DNA from: Spongilla lacustris
Lineage: Eukaryota; Porifera; Demospongiae; Spongillida; Spongillidae
Length of the DNA: 64,000 nucleotides
Direction of reading: 5' to 3'
NCBI GenBank assembly: GCA_949361645.1
Contig: OX442419.1
Span: 3,135,459-3,199,458, forward strand
Shown here piece after piece: positions 1 to 13,364 of this stretch. Both the position numbers and the translations under genes were made by a program. Positions within the stretch are counted from its first letter, which is position 1. Each line of letters begins with the position of its first letter. The notes below the pieces were generated by a model, which was not told the DNA's origin, did no database searches, and worked only from the letters and a program-made list of their open reading frames with translations.

Positions 1-333
1 GTGACCGTAATTCATATAGACCCCTTTTGGCGAGAAGTGGCTGGTATGAATATTCACTATGAATACATTTATTACGTGGCAACCGTTGCTATCCTCCATT
101 TTGACGGGCCATACTGACGAGCAAACGGCCGATTTTTCTCTACAAAATTCGACCAACGATTGGAAACTACACTTCTACGTTGCAAGGGCCCAATTTAGAT
201 TGCATTTGAAGACGCTACAATTAATGCCTACTAGTATGTGGGCGGGTGAGTCCGTCGACCCTTGTCAGTTTTACTAGCCTCTGGATTGTATACGTATTTA
301 TTGACGCGCCAAGTCAGGATAAGCTTAAGACAT

Positions 334-525
334 GCAAAAGCAGGGCCGTCGCCGCCGTACAAAAAGTGGTTCGGTTGTATTTCCTAGTAATGGTGGACGT
401 ACAGGGGGAGCCGCCCCGGGGAGGGTGCGGGCTAGGGGGCATGGAGGAGCGCTGTAAGCTCCCCCATCGGGATCTGGGGCGGAGCCCCAGAAGCCAACGC
501 TTTTTGCGTTGTAAAACCCTCCAAA
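334..525. repeat. GC-rich dispersed repeat, copy 1
   Basis: This block shares with 1062-1345 a lead segment around AAAAAGTGG(T/C)(T/C)CGGTT and a tail GCTGTAAGCTCCCCC, a GGGGC stem-loop, GAAGCCAACGC, TTTTT, GCGTTGTAAA. The tail forms two hairpins: a CTGGGGC/GCCCCAG stem around a GGA loop, and AACGC/GCGTT around T5. No coding frame is credible. It looks like a short non-autonomous mobile or palindromic repeat. The flanks (1-333 and 526-1061) show nothing recognisable. Confidence 0.6.
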
Positions 526-1061
526 ACTATGCAAAAAGTGCAATAAAAATATAGTACGTATTACTATATAACTGAACTCACCGTCTATTCATTTAGAAAT
601 TACGACACAGAGACACATATTTAAATTTATTTAGATGGTCCTGCGTTGTTCTCTGTCATCAATGAAACAATTAAATGCACGCGACGTAAAAACAACTTTA
701 AAAAAATTCTTCACGCAATGCATAGCGATGTATATGCACTCAGTGATGCATGCATGCACTATAGCTGTGATCTATATGCCCTGGATCCTCTACTACGCCG
801 ACGCCGTAGTTATTTTAGGGAGAAAGTGTGCCACAGCCACAATTATAGAGGGTATAGTGTACCGTGTAAAAACGATATACAGGTGCGTGAGTATAGCTAT
901 ATAAAAAGATCATAGGGAAACGTGCTTCTTCTTGATGTGTGTATGTAGTAGTATGTAAAGTCATGCATGGGTGATGCATGTACATGTAGATCAATAACAT
1001 GTAACGGACGTGACGTAGTGCAAGATCATACAATGATGTAATAAAATGGGTCTGAGACCGA

Positions 1062-1345
1062 GGGCAGCAGGTAGAAAAAGTGGTCCGGTTAAAACCGTGC
1101 AACCGGACCGGCGGCGCCGTCCCTGAAAAGCAGGGGCGGAATTGGGAGCGGGGAGGGGGGGGGGGGGGGCACAGGTGAGGGTGTGGCAGGGTGTGTGGCA
1201 AAGCAGGAGGCGTAGCGGCCCCGGGGAGGGTGCGGGAGGGGGGCACCCCTCCCGTCCAACTCTGCGCTGTAAGCTCCCCCAGCGGGGCCTGGGGCTCCGC
1301 CCCAGAAGCCAACGCTTTTTGCGTTGTAAACCCCCAAAAAGTGTA
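1062..1345. repeat. GC-rich dispersed repeat, copy 2
   Basis: This is the second, longer copy of the repeat at 334-525. It adds a CCGGTT...AACCGG hairpin near 1087-1112 and a poly(G) run near 1155-1169. The CTGGGGC/GCCCCAG stem is kept, but its loop reads TCC where copy 1 reads GGA, as if the hairpin had been flipped. From 1346 to 2463 I see only AT-rich sequence and a poly(C) run near 1889-1903. Confidence 0.6.
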
Positions 1346-2463
1346 CGTAAAAACTACACCAAATACGCTAGAACTCTTCTACGTAGATAAACTCTATTAT
1401 CTTTGCGTGCATGACGTGACACCAAAGTTGGCCGGTGGTGCTATCAACAAACAATCTATAATATCATGCATCCAATGGCAAACCTTCTTTGCTTGGTCGC
1501 TTTCGACTCTGAGGCTCCATCTGACGTCAGTCCAGAATAACTTCAACGTCAAAAGAACCAGTGAACTATAATATTAATTTTGACGGTATGGATTTGCTAG
1601 CTACATAGGCCTACTTGCTATTGAAAGTTTTTATTTGCATAGGCGCCTTGCAATTCACTTAAACACATAAATTATAATTCCAGCTGTCGCGGAAATTTTA
1701 ATTTAGAGCACGTGTATGCCTGCCCGATGTTCTAGACTGCATGGCGCCGCACCGGCTGGCAGTGCAGCCTGTGTCTGTTGCACGTTACATTTAATCGTTT
1801 TCGCACATACTATTAATCGTGTAAGGCACCGCCCCTTAGCTATGAATATTTAATTTCTATTTGGCGGGGGGCAGAACCCAGTTGCCCCCCCCCCCCCCCC
1901 CTCCCCTGGATCCGCCACTGGAATACGGTCACGGACGGTCCGTGCTGGCCGCGGCATCACTGTAAAGAGCTACACTATTCGTTTCTCGGTTCGTGAGTTA
2001 TACGCGGGTCGCGTTTTTTTAATGATTTCATGATACGGCACAAATCCATATGTAGGTACTTTACAAAAAAGTTTGAAACAAAGATTCACGCATAACTAAA
2101 TGCATCAGTTTAAAGACCATATTGAATGGTTTTCAAAACAGTTTTATCTTTCTTGTAGCTTAATCCTAACCGGAGAAACGGGCCTTTAAGTACCGATCGG
2201 ACAATGTATGGCGATTGATGCGGAGATATTATGTGATTCCCGTAATTTCGATATCCAAACGATCATAAGTTTTTTGTCTTTCAACATTTCGATTCCAAAT
2301 TTTATATGGAAAATGGCATGTTGTAGGCCTACACAAAGAATGTGCAAATACAATTTCCTTATAAGTTATGTAGTGGGATTTCAACGTGCATTTATCGATG
2401 AATTATAAATGAAACTAAATTTTTGACGTCCGTTTGAATGTTTCAAATAAATTAAATATAAAA

Positions 2464-3042
2464 TTACCCCAAGTAATAAATGATCTGAACGACATTGTGG
2501 TACGTTTTGAATGCATTAAATCTGTAAGATGTATTTAAAAAAATAAAAGCACATGAATAGTACAAAGCACATGAATAGTACAAAGCACATGAATAGTACA
2601 CACTTAACACAAGCACAACTAAATCGTTGTGAATTACATCAGTAACAAACTGCACCAATGTAATATATTCATCTTCTCCATCATCTTCAGTTTTTTCCAC
2701 TGTCCAATATGAAATAATTAATTTAGTACCTCGTTTACTGTTCTTTATAAACAGCACTTTTCCACTAAAGTTTTTGTTCATTCCAGGTGAGATGTTCCAC
2801 TCCTGCTCTATGTATTTACCTAATAACCATGAAGGGGTTGTAACAACTATTCCAATGTATCTGTTGAGATTTGAGGAAATGTGTCTTCTATTTTGCATTC
2901 ATTAGCAAGTATAGACTTTACATATATATTTTTCAGTTTTGCCTCTAGAAACTTTACCATGCTTACTTCGCTCTTCTAGAAGTCTATAATGTTGAATTTG
3001 TATTCTCAGTTCATCCATTGGCTTTTCTTTGTTGCCATGCTC
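2464..3042 (-). pseudogene. Transposon-derived reading frame with a chromo/tudor-like segment
   Basis: Two minus-strand frames lie in series. An exon-like piece begins after an acceptor near 3043 (KPMDELRIQIQHYRLL) and runs into tandem stops. A 144-codon frame at 2464-2898 follows, with the pattern LLGKYIEQEW ... GKVLFI ... TKLIISYW ... LVQFVTDVIHNDLVVL. From memory this resembles an ending seen in transposon-related proteins of cnidarians and sponges: a short helix, then a barrel with GKxIxxxW, G-V and D-L positions. The end decays into a threefold repeat of AAAGCACATGAATAGTAC (about 2548-2601). Family assignment is weak; it is probably a fossil. Confidence 0.3.
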
Positions 3043-3049
3043 TGTTTAA

Positions 3050-4820
3050 AAAATACAAGTTTTTATTGAATTTCAGCAGCTTTGCCCCCAAAGCCCACCT
3101 TCCCATCAATGAAACCTATATATTAACATTATAGGTGCATGCTGAACATAGTAATCGACAAGACCAAGGGTTTCTTCAGATAGCATATTATGCACTGGAG
3201 CGGCTTGGCTTGACTTCTTACTAGCATATCTTTTGATGGGTTATTGAGAGAACCATGCAAATATGGCTCCACAGTTGATGCTCAAGAACTTCAAGAGTGC
3301 TTATTACAGCCACTGATGCAAGCTCATAACTTCATGAAATTGAGATTCCTCATCACTTGTTAATTGTGCTTGCAAACACAATAGAGTTTCATCCTCTTCA
3401 CTTAGCTTCTCTCCAAAGACATTGGATGTTGCAGTTAGAAGAAAGTTGGCTTCTGTACCAGGTCCCGCAATGTTATTGTGCACATCTTAATCATGGGAAC
3501 CGTTTCAAGGTTAGCCTTACATTTACTATTAATGTAAAAGATCCTCATCCAAGGCCCAGTGATGAATTTTCCAATCAATCCTAGTACTCTTAGCTGAAGT
3601 ATTATCGGTTTATTCTGAAATTAAGCTAGACTTCAAACTGTTTTTAGTTGCAGTAACACATATTTTGCAGATAATACAATAATCTCTCTTTGAACTTAAA
3701 AAAAAAAAAAAAAACTTCCAGCCAAATAAAATAAACATTGAATCGATTTCCTACAGTATCAAATAACAGTCCCTGGCTTAGTATTTTCACAGCACAAAGC
3801 CACTTGGGTCTCCTGTGCCCTGTTTAAATCGCATTTTGGTTAGTCCATATGTAACAGCCAAATGTGCAACTTTGTATCCCATTGTCATTGTCATATACTT
3901 TTAATGTACTTCTAATCTTATTTGATCTACCATCCAGTAGCTGCACATTACATTGTAACTCTAAAAGTGTGTGCTGAAACAGTTCTTCTGCGATTGAATC
4001 ATATTAAGTATTCACATGCACTTCAGGCTGATCAAACGGTTTTTGTATGTACATGTATATGGTTAACGCAATCCTATAACTTGGTCTGTGGCGAAAATAA
4101 ATCATTGCGCACAGTCCAAAAATTCTGAAAGTTGCATATACTAACGCTCATAGATCAATACAACGATGCAATTTGTTTATACACAGGACCCGAGTATATA
4201 CTCTCAAAAAGGGCATATTTATGTGTCTCGAAGGTCGATTGGATTACACAATTCTACAAAGAAGTGTATTATAAATCCAATTACTATATCTCCTAACAGA
4301 GTATTGATTCCTTTCTATGAAAACCAAATTCTGTGTTAATACGATTAGCAATGACATAGCTGTGACACATTCAACGACGAGCTGAAAATGAGCCATTGCA
4401 CATAGCCTGATCGTCCTAAACGTTTCATTGTAGATAGAAATTGCTTGCCTGCAACATTTTTTGATGTTTTTGAGGAGGACCCGTCATTGGAAGGGTAGAA
4501 CAAACAACGTTGACTTTATACTCTAATTAGAAAGCAGTACATCCTTAACTTAGATACTGTGTACGATTTTATATACAATACTGCGTGAAAGAGCGCTCAA
4601 AGCTCCATGATCAAGGCAAGTTTGAAGTTTTATCGTCTTTAAACTATCGAGAACTAGATTTTCAAAAATACCTACCTCTCTTAACCTTCGTAAAATCCGG
4701 TCACTACAGATATTTGGATATGCGGAAGTACATTACGTGAAAAAGTACCTACTATATGAGAGCTACCGCTGTAACTCTCGATACAGTGATGCAACACAAT
4801 TGACATATCCTTGCTCAATG
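3050..4820. other. AT-rich intergenic stretch, no gene seen
   Basis: I found no frame with coding character and no convincing exon in either strand. There is an A17 run near 3698-3714. The 3' end probably contains the 3' UTR of the membrane protein whose stop is at 4821. Confidence 0.4.
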
Positions 4821-6284
4821 CTAGGCAACGTTAGTACCATCATCTGATCCGTGCTTTGTACCACTGATAGATGTAGAGGAGTCTTCTGATCCTTGTTGCC
4901 CACTACTGGTAGAAGAACTGTCTGAACCTCCTTGGCTGCACTTTCCTGATGAGTATCTGTAATAGCAAACAAACATTATATGATGGAGCAAGCAAATTAC
5001 AATACATATTCCAGGTTTGAAGTAAGAATATCTTTTCTGCTAGTATACAGACATCCAGCAAATGAACTCCTCATGCCAGTATGTTTAAGTGTCAACTTAC
5101 AATTCATTATTAAAATGGTGCTTCAATTATGTCCAACATCAGAGGTACCGTACACATCCTGTTATATACTTATTACAGTTAATGAAGCACCCTTGAGAGT
5201 ATATGCAGTATCTCTAGCATGCTATACAGCAGCTCAGTATTCAATCTAACATACCTCATGTCTGCTTTGGAATCAGATGGCTTTACTTCACGTCCTAATT
5301 TAAAACGAATGCATGCAGGTGCTTGACATACAAGAGCTAGCAATCATTACATACCTCTCTTTGTAATGAAACATACAAGCAGTACTGCAGTGATCACTAT
5401 GGCCATGATGGCTACACTGCAGCCTACTACAGCACCAACAATTGCCCACATTTCACCTGAGAAAGTAAATGATGTATAGTAAGAAGATGCAAAAGTAGTG
5501 TTGATGCTATCAGACACACGTAATAGTTGTTCATATATATGTTTGTTATTAGTCTTAATAGTGATTTATAATCATGTGTATTTGTATATTAATTTAGATA
5601 TAGAAAAAAAAAATTGTCTTGCACCAAGTGGAGTGATGATGTATGGTTCTGAAGGGCTGCCAACAGAGGTATCAAGCTTTGATTAACACTCCTCTGTATT
5701 TATATGCTATTCAAATGTGTGCATAAGAGGAAGCAGAGTGAAACGGAGGAGTGCAGTTCACTTGGATGATGGGGCTGGACTACCCACTTCAGCTTATGAA
5801 TAGAATTTGTATGTGCTATCATGTGTGCATGTGCCTGAGTATGTTATTTATTCCTTTGTATTTTATTTTATTTATATTTATATTCTACGTACTTATGATT
5901 TTAGTGCACAGCAATCTAATAGTGTTTACTGTATTAGGGAATGAACACTACATGCAATCATTAAAATCTAATATAATAACACATAACAGTATCATGAGAA
6001 TAAATAGTCAATGATAGTATCATAGAAAGTATACAATATACATGTACAATGACATTATGACACACCAGTACATGTGAACATCCAAATACTATGTGCAAGC
6101 ACATGAAAGAAGTTAGACTAAACATGCACTGTTACCTTTTAGCTGCTTAAGGCTAGAGCCCACTGTAGCCCCTATAAGTGTGGATGCAGAAGTATGCATA
6201 ATACTTAAAATTGCCAATGCAGATAACTCTCACCAAGATTGATGGTATTGCTTGGACTGATTGTAGAACTGGCTTGTACCACCA
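4821..6284 (-). CDS. Single-pass membrane protein with Ser-rich cytoplasmic tail (3' exons)
   Basis: Four exons join in phase on the minus strand: 6284-6234 (51 nt), 5456-5355 (102), 5294-5255 (40) and 4956-4821 (136, stop TAG). All have AG acceptors and GT donors. The first gives a Ser/Thr-rich stalk (QASSTISPSNTINLG). The second is a whole transmembrane exon, WAIVGAVVGCSVAIMAIVIT and about ten more hydrophobic residues, followed by the stop-transfer KRGREVK. The last is a hydrophilic tail full of Ser, Gly and Gln with no Tyr or SH2-type motif, ending TNVA. The ectodomain exons are missing and should lie upstream, beyond 6.3 kb or inside the N gap, so the family cannot be named. A type I receptor or adhesion protein is the natural guess. 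Four consecutive phase matches make the exon chain credible. Confidence 0.6.
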
Positions 6285-7203
6285 CTGCAGATGAAGGAAT
6301 TTCATAAAACTGACTAGATAATTAGAGCTGTAGCGTTTTCATTAAGGCATCGTTGCAGTTAAGGCAATTGGGTGGCTGAACGAATTCATGGCAGTACATG
6401 TGGTAAATGACGTAAATCATTGTTACACGTTTTTTATTTGAGTGCTGAGGCAGAGATAATAATAATAGAGTTTCTTTATTATCTCTGCATGGCTGAGGGA
6501 AACCATGATTAAAAACAGTTCAGAGAACAAGGATTCATATAAGGAGAGAGTGATGTACATGTACGCACGGGGGGGGGGGGGGGGGGGGGGTAAATTTGTT
6601 TTGATAACATACATGAAAAATTACCAGCAATAAAATTTCAATTTTGGTATGCAGTATCATATAAGGCATTTCATATACACGTACTTCAGGTAAAAGCAAT
6701 TTCAACTTGGCATGCATGACAAAAGCACCAGAAAAAATTTATTTACTCAATAGGTAACAAATGCAAAGTTAATTTTGTCCATTGAAAGAATTTAGGCAAT
6801 ATTTCGGGTCAGTAAGTCATTTAAAGAATGCACAGAGAAAAATTCATCAGCCAGGGGGAAAGGAGTGTCTCCCTCTGTAAATTGTACAATATATTTAATC
6901 AAGTTACACCATTAAGGGGTGTCAACAATGTATAACAGAGGCACTATGGAACTGCACACATTCTTGCAAGTTAACAAAATGTAGAACACTGTGCATCTCC
7001 ACTACCTCAGCCAGTCAGAACTAGGTATTTTTATGGACTTATTGCAAATTTATGGGTCTAAGAGCCCCTTATGCACTATGTCTAGCCACAATTATGAGTG
7101 TTATGGATTGTTTTAGTAAATATTGTTAATACCCTTATGAACAAAAACTGCAACAGAAGTAGCCAGAGCCAGGGTGCTGTGCTCAATTTTTATAAATTGT
7201 TCA
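6285..7203. other. Intron or intergenic sequence before the gap
   Basis: This presumably belongs to the upstream introns of the membrane protein gene. It contains a run of 22 G at about 6569-6590. I could not place further exons. Confidence 0.3.
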
Positions 7204-7403
7204 NNNNNNNNNNNNNNNNNNNNNNNNNNNNNNNNNNNNNNNNNNNNNNNNNNNNNNNNNNNNNNNNNNNNNNNNNNNNNNNNNNNNNNNNNNNNNNNNN
7301 NNNNNNNNNNNNNNNNNNNNNNNNNNNNNNNNNNNNNNNNNNNNNNNNNNNNNNNNNNNNNNNNNNNNNNNNNNNNNNNNNNNNNNNNNNNNNNNNNNNN
7401 NNN
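7204..7403. other. Assembly gap (200 N)
   Basis: The gap is exactly 200 unresolved bases, probably a fixed-size scaffolding gap, followed by an AT-alternating tract to about 7450. Exons of the neighbouring minus-strand membrane protein may be lost here. Confidence 0.99.
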
Positions 7404-7752
7404 TGTCCCATATAATTATATATATATAATATAATATATAATTATATATACATGTATATGTCCAGTCTATGCATGCAGGCAGGTTGCAACTTAATATGGT
7501 GAGGCTTGTTCATGTATGATAGTGCCAATGGTAACCATTCGACACATGTTGTACCATGTCCCCAGAGAACCTTAACCCTTATATACCACACCTGAATGTA
7601 AAATAATTTACACTGACGAATATACATACACTTACAGACACTTCATTAAGATATTGGCAGAAGTATACCATTAATAACAGTACTATATATACCAACCTTT
7701 TTTTATACATGTATATACAGGTCTACCTATGATATTATATTGTGTATGCAGG

Positions 7753-8364
7753 TTATGATAGTATTGATCCTCTCATAAGACCGGTGACCAGGCACGCCAC
7801 AATAGCCAAGCAAGCTACCAGCGCACCGCAGTTGAGGGTGCACGCTATTCTTTCGTAGTTGTTTACCGCTGTGTTGCCGCGCATTTTGGCATCTCGCGCC
7901 TGCAAGGGATGTAACAAAATTGAAGGAAACGTAAGTAACCGGCATGACATTTTACCATGCATGCGCCTTCATGTGCATTGTATGCAGTAAAACAATAATA
8001 ATAATTATTATTATTATTATTTAGATACCCGTGCAATACTTACTGCCGATGCAAAAAAAAATGCTGGAATGGCGCATATTAGGGCGGGCCAGCAACCGCC
8101 AAGGAAGCAAATCGCGGTAAAGAGAAGTGCAATCACGCGGTAGTTGTCGAGGAACTTTCCCGGGGTAAACCTGCGGTCGTCACGTGCCGCCACGAACAGG
8201 GGACTTGGGTAAACCTCCATCACCTGCATAATGATAGCTGACGCACGAGAGTAAGCTCGTAAAAATTTGCCTACCTCAACTGGCGGGGGAGGAGTCACAG
8301 CATAGTACGGTGGAGGATTGTCTATGTACGTATCTATGAATGAATGTAAGTAAGCGAAATGCAT
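7753..8364 (-). CDS. CD225/dispanin-like small two-helix membrane protein
   Basis: Exon 8364-8044 ends in a GTAAGT donor, and exon 7899-7753 begins after CCCTTGCAG and ends TAA; the join is phase 0. The protein has a Pro-rich head (NPPPYYAVTPPPPVE), then a membrane segment (VIALLFTAICFLGGCWPALI), a short polar loop with ARDAKMRGN, and a second helix (LNCGALVACLAIVACLVTG). A Cys-rich first helix followed by an A-x-R-G loop is how the CD225 (IFITM/dispanin, PRRT/SynDIG-like) family is built; such proteins are small type II or re-entrant membrane proteins. An in-phase 51-nt segment, 8274-8224, has perfect GT and AG ends and could be a mini-intron removing 17 residues. The ATG at 8364 is uncertain, since an acceptor near 8320 would let an upstream exon replace it. 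Confidence 0.5.
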
Positions 8365-8621
8365 ATTACTACAAAGTGTGCCGGCATGAGTTTACATTGT
8401 AGCACATAGAATAACATGCTGCATATATGTGTGCATATCTGTGCGTATATGGTAAGCCGGTTGGTTGGATGTGCAATTCAGTGCTATGCATATCGGTGAA
8501 CATGTGCATGTGATGTGTGTCACTGTGTGATGTGTGATGTCACTGATGTTTGTGTGGGCAGAGATCATATATATGATCTCTGGTGTGTGTGATGCGTGCA
8601 TGTGTCGTGTATATTTGTTGG

Positions 8622-8689
8622 TTACGCACATTCTGGTACGGTGTCTTCAGGTGGACACGTACAACCCCCTGAGTCAGCACAAGTCGAAC
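8622..8689 (-). other. Candidate Cys-rich terminal exon, unit 1
   Basis: After a good acceptor (TTTGAATTACAG), one frame reads 21 codons, STCADSGGCTCPPEDTVPEC-A, then TAA. The unit 2 copy (15279-15346) keeps the frame, all four Cys and the stop position, but with TGA. I found no partner exon and no donor, so this could be the last exon of an unidentified small secreted or Cys-rich protein, or chance. Confidence 0.25.
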
Positions 8690-9199
8690 CTGTAATTCAA
8701 ACCAACGAACACGAGAAAGACTGAGACAAGCAGTGAAGACATTCAAATTTATATAATTGGAAGGCACTGAATTGCAACCTCAAAATCAAGTCCGGTCCGT
8801 TTTATATAGACGTCGTTTCGGTATTGAAGATCACTCATCATCTATATAAACATGCGCACGATCGATCTAACCCTATAACCATGCGCGGATTAGCATGTAT
8901 GCAATAATCTCTGGTCTAGCAACCCAATTTACTAAACAGCATAACAAGCCTCGATTTTATGTCAGCCTCGATCGTCTAACGCACACACTGTGCTGGCCAG
9001 ACTGAGCTGGTTCAAATGGAACTGCGTCTAACGTATACTGTATGCTGTACACGCATATCGAAATGCCTGTACATCAACATACGTACGCGTATAGAGGGAG
9101 GATTGCATTTGCGTACACTCTCTCAAATTTACCGGTTTTGGTGTCCATTTGGTGGCCCGCTCCGCAGAGACAACCTAACACTTCCGAGTTTTAACGTTT

Positions 9200-10231
9200 G
9201 AGACCGTATAGCAACGTGCAATTTAATTTAATTACGTGCTTAATGTTGACATTGGTGCGTGGGAAAGGTAAGATAGGCGAAGTGAGATAAGGATAACTAA
9301 ATTAACACTTCAATATAAGTGGATCATTCATTAACTCTAAACCTGGACTTATACTTATATAATAGGGCACGCGAGCAATGATGCAGGACAATCACCATTA
9401 ACAGTTGTTCTATACATGTCTCGACTTCACGTTTATAAATAAATACTGGCATGGTTTTAACGTTTGCTTTGCAATCAATATTTTTATGATAATAAGATGA
9501 AGAATTGAATATGCTCGAGGTCCACAATCGCTTATAAATTAATAGTTCATTAACAGGTAATTGTGCTAAATGTTTTAATAATGTGTGGACAAATCAATAC
9601 TAGATACAATTAACTAAAATCAAAGAGATTAAAATTAATTAAAACGAATTGATATTACCGACAACACCTAATTAAAACAGTACAGGTGTGTGAATGTTAA
9701 TAATTTCAACCTATCTAGTTTATTAATAAATTCAACCCCCTAAATCAAGATATACAAGTCTGTAAAGCTGCAAACTGTCTGTAAAACTTCCATTGAGGAG
9801 TTGTTCAAAATTGATTTTTTGGTTTTCCATGATGTGGGTTTTTAAAAGATTTTAATCAATTCACCAGCATATCGGGAGGCCCTAGCCTTTCTGTGAACAT
9901 GAAGAGGGACAATATTTCTGGTAAAGGGAGGCCCCTCAGCTACTCCCGGGCCAAGGATGATGTCATTACGCATGCAGCGGAGGTGACCTTGCCACATGCG
10001 CCACCAATCTGATTGGTCAGGAGAATGCAAACTTTACTGCCAGGGTGGATGGGTGGGTGGATGGATGGGTGGGTGGGTGGGCAGGTGGATGGATGGGTGG
10101 GCAGGCGGACGGACGGATGGGATGGATGGATGGGCTAATTAGCTCGTGATTTTTCACAGGTACCAACTAGTAATTTGTAAGACTATAGTTGACATGAACA
10201 CATTCATACTGGTCTCAGGTGCTATCAGCAG
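9200..10231. other. Region 3' of kinase copy 1
   Basis: This holds the likely 3' UTR and AT-rich spacer. Around 9880-10015 is a segment shared with unit 2 that reads [17 protein letters not shown] on the plus strand. A TGGA/GGTG tetranucleotide tract lies at about 10042-10135. Confidence 0.4.
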
Positions 10232-13200
10232 CTACATGTACAATGCACAGAACTTTTCTTTTCTCTTCAGAAACTCAGCAAACCTCATGCCAGCATATCT
10301 GCATGTGGAGGGATGTGGTGGTAATGGTAAGAGTAGTCTGGGCACCACACCACATTTCTTCCACTCAATACCTTAAGGTGCATGGATAAGATGGTGCTAA
10401 AGACATGTACAAATTTTTTGGTGACCTAAATTATTGTTCATCAAACATTGTTTACATGTTAACTGATATGTATTCACATGACTATATGAAAGTAGCACAT
10501 ATAAAAGGCTTTTTGTGAGGATCTTGAAAATGAATGCATATACAACATAATCAGCCAAACAGCCCACTATGATCAACTGAAGTGATTGGCTGTGTTGTTG
10601 TGTTACCCTTAGCTGGTGTAGTGCAAAATAAATCTTTTTGCCCACATATACGTGTACAAGTAAGTCCATGGGTACAGTACAAAGTGCAGTACACTGCTCC
10701 ACATGAATCACTCACTCCACATAATCAAAGTCCTTGGTGGAATAAAGAGCTTGGAAAAGAGCCCACAGAGCCCACAGCATGTGAGCGGCCTGGGGAGGAG
10801 CAATGGCAAGGACAGAATGTGGTTAATGGTATGGGGGTGCGGTTGGAAATAATTGACAAATCTTTGGATACATCTTTATTAGCTCATTCAGCTATGGTGC
10901 ACCCTGCATGTAAGAACATTTGAGCTTTATGTGGTGGTGTTCAGTGGTACATGTACATATATGGTGTTCAGTGGTACATGTACATATATGGTGTTCAGTG
11001 GTACATGTACATATATATGGTGTTCAGTGGTACATGTACAAATATGGTGTTCAGTGGTACATGTACATATATGGTGTTCAGTGGTACATGTACAAATATG
11101 GTGTTCAGTGGTACATGTACATATATGGTGTTCAGTGGTACATGCACATATATGGTGTTCAGTGGTACATGTACATATATGGTGTTCAGTGGTACATGTA
11201 CAAATATGGTGTTCAGTGGTACACGTACATATACGGTGTTCAGTGGTACATGCACATATATGGTGTTCAGTGGTACATGTACATATATGGTACATGTACA
11301 TATATGGTGTTCAGTGGACACACACATATATGGATGTGTCAAAATAAAGTTCCCATGGTTATGCCATTCAACATGTGGTAATGCTAATAAATACATCCAT
11401 TGGCACCTAAACTGACTAATAATCAGATGGAGTTGAGCTCTTTATTTAACAATGCTTACCAATAGCGGTAAGCCTCTTGTTGACGCTTATTTACAGTTGG
11501 TAATTACAGCATACAGTACATGTTAGTACGTACATTGTGACAAAGGCATTGATCATTACGGCATGGCACTAACTGAAACGGCGTAACATACAGTTATGCA
11601 GTATGGATGGAAACATTACTTAGATCACACTTACATGTGCACATACAGTAGGACAGATGTCATTTATGTAGCAGCTCACACTTACCAGGGCAAACCTATT
11701 GGCTTCAGTATGCATGGCCTTTACATCTTCATCTGACACAGAAGAAGGGGATTCCCCTGGGGGAGGAGGGTGTGTGTGTGGAGTACTGAATCCCTTAGGT
11801 GCAAGCTGCATGCATGCATTTTGTGACCAAGAATTGAGTACATCAGTTTAGTACATAACATTATGATGCAATACACTATGTAGTAATATACTTAACCAAT
11901 TACATTTAACATACACTATAAGGAACCTTTGTGTTCCTAAGTAATGTGATGTCCGTTATCATTCCACCACATGCCTGGGAAAGGGGGGGGGGGGGGGGGT
12001 GGTGGTGGTGACTGTCCCCAATGCCAGGAAAATACAAAAAAATGGGCACAATCGAAATTAATTATTTACACCTTTTGCAGCAAGCTTGGTAACAGTAGTG
12101 ATGCGAAGTTATGAATCAGATCACAACCCAATGAAATCAAACTTCATGATTAAAATAAGGTACAACCGAAGGCTATAATATGGTCTATGGACAGAGCAAG
12201 CAATGAGTTCTCAATGACATAAACAGATCTGTTCCCACGTCTGAACCAAGCCAGGTACCTCACATGGACAGCAATAGATCATGCTGCAAGTGCATCAACT
12301 TTCCCTTCAGGTACAGTTGCCTGTATATGCTTGTTTTACATTGCATACCACATGCACTACACACACACAGGTATACATGTTTGTACCGTGCATGTACGTT
12401 CATAAATGTGCACTTCACACACCCACCTACATGTACACGTACCTCTGATTATTTTGGACTCCTCCAGGTAAGAGCGTATGAAGAACTTTTGAGTCTGCTC
12501 ATCAGGGTAACGAGAATATTGAGGGTTGACAAAACCTGTGGGCATGGGTACTCGGGGTTAACAACCACAGCTTAACAAAGCATGCATAAGAGTAACAACC
12601 TAACAGCCATATGTTCTAAATGTATAGGAGATTGCCTTGGTCAACATTGACTCTCACAATCACAGAACAAGCTTTTTAAAGATATGTCACCAAAAGTGCA
12701 GTACATGTCAGCAATAGCACAAGAAGATAGAAATTACAAATTTTAAAATGCATAGTTAATTTAGAAGTCCAACCACCAAAACTCAAGCTACTTCATTAGT
12801 AAAAAAGTTTGTCATTAAACTATTTCACAGCAAGGTGATTTTATAATTCATTCTGGCATCAATTAGCCATTAATCACTTCTTAGTAACCAGGATACTCTT
12901 GTATAGTACACAATAAATTTCATGCATATAACAGCACCCAACACATACACAAATGTGATCATGTCCAATAACGTGTGCCCAAAAATATTACCTGCAAATT
13001 CGCAGAAATAATTTCCTATGTCATAGGCACTGTGGTTGACGTCTGCATACTCGAAGTCTATAAAGCGCACCGTTCCTGTTAATTAGAGATACATGTAAGC
13101 CAATATTAAGCACAGGCCAGTGACAGCCTGCACACACACATACACACGCACACATGCACCACGCACACATGCACCATGCACACATGCACCACGCACACAT

Positions 13201-13331
13201 GCACCACGCACACATGCACCACGCACACATGCACCACGCACACATGCACCACGCACACATGCACCACGCACACATGCACCACGCACACATGCACCACGCA
13301 CACACACATACACACATGCACACACACATGC

Positions 13332-13364
<33 letters not shown>

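Noticed and set aside
7098..7434. Frames running through X residues
   Set aside because: They cross the N gap and have no sequence support.
8540..8767. Minus-strand frame with VRLVLTQ...VHLKTPYQNV shared by both duplication units
   Set aside because: Conserved only because the DNA is duplicated. Its frame accepts length changes and stops between copies, unlike the overlapping Cys-rich frame.
10931..11335. CRISPR-like array
   Set aside because: Units are directly joined with no unique spacers, and the genome is eukaryotic.
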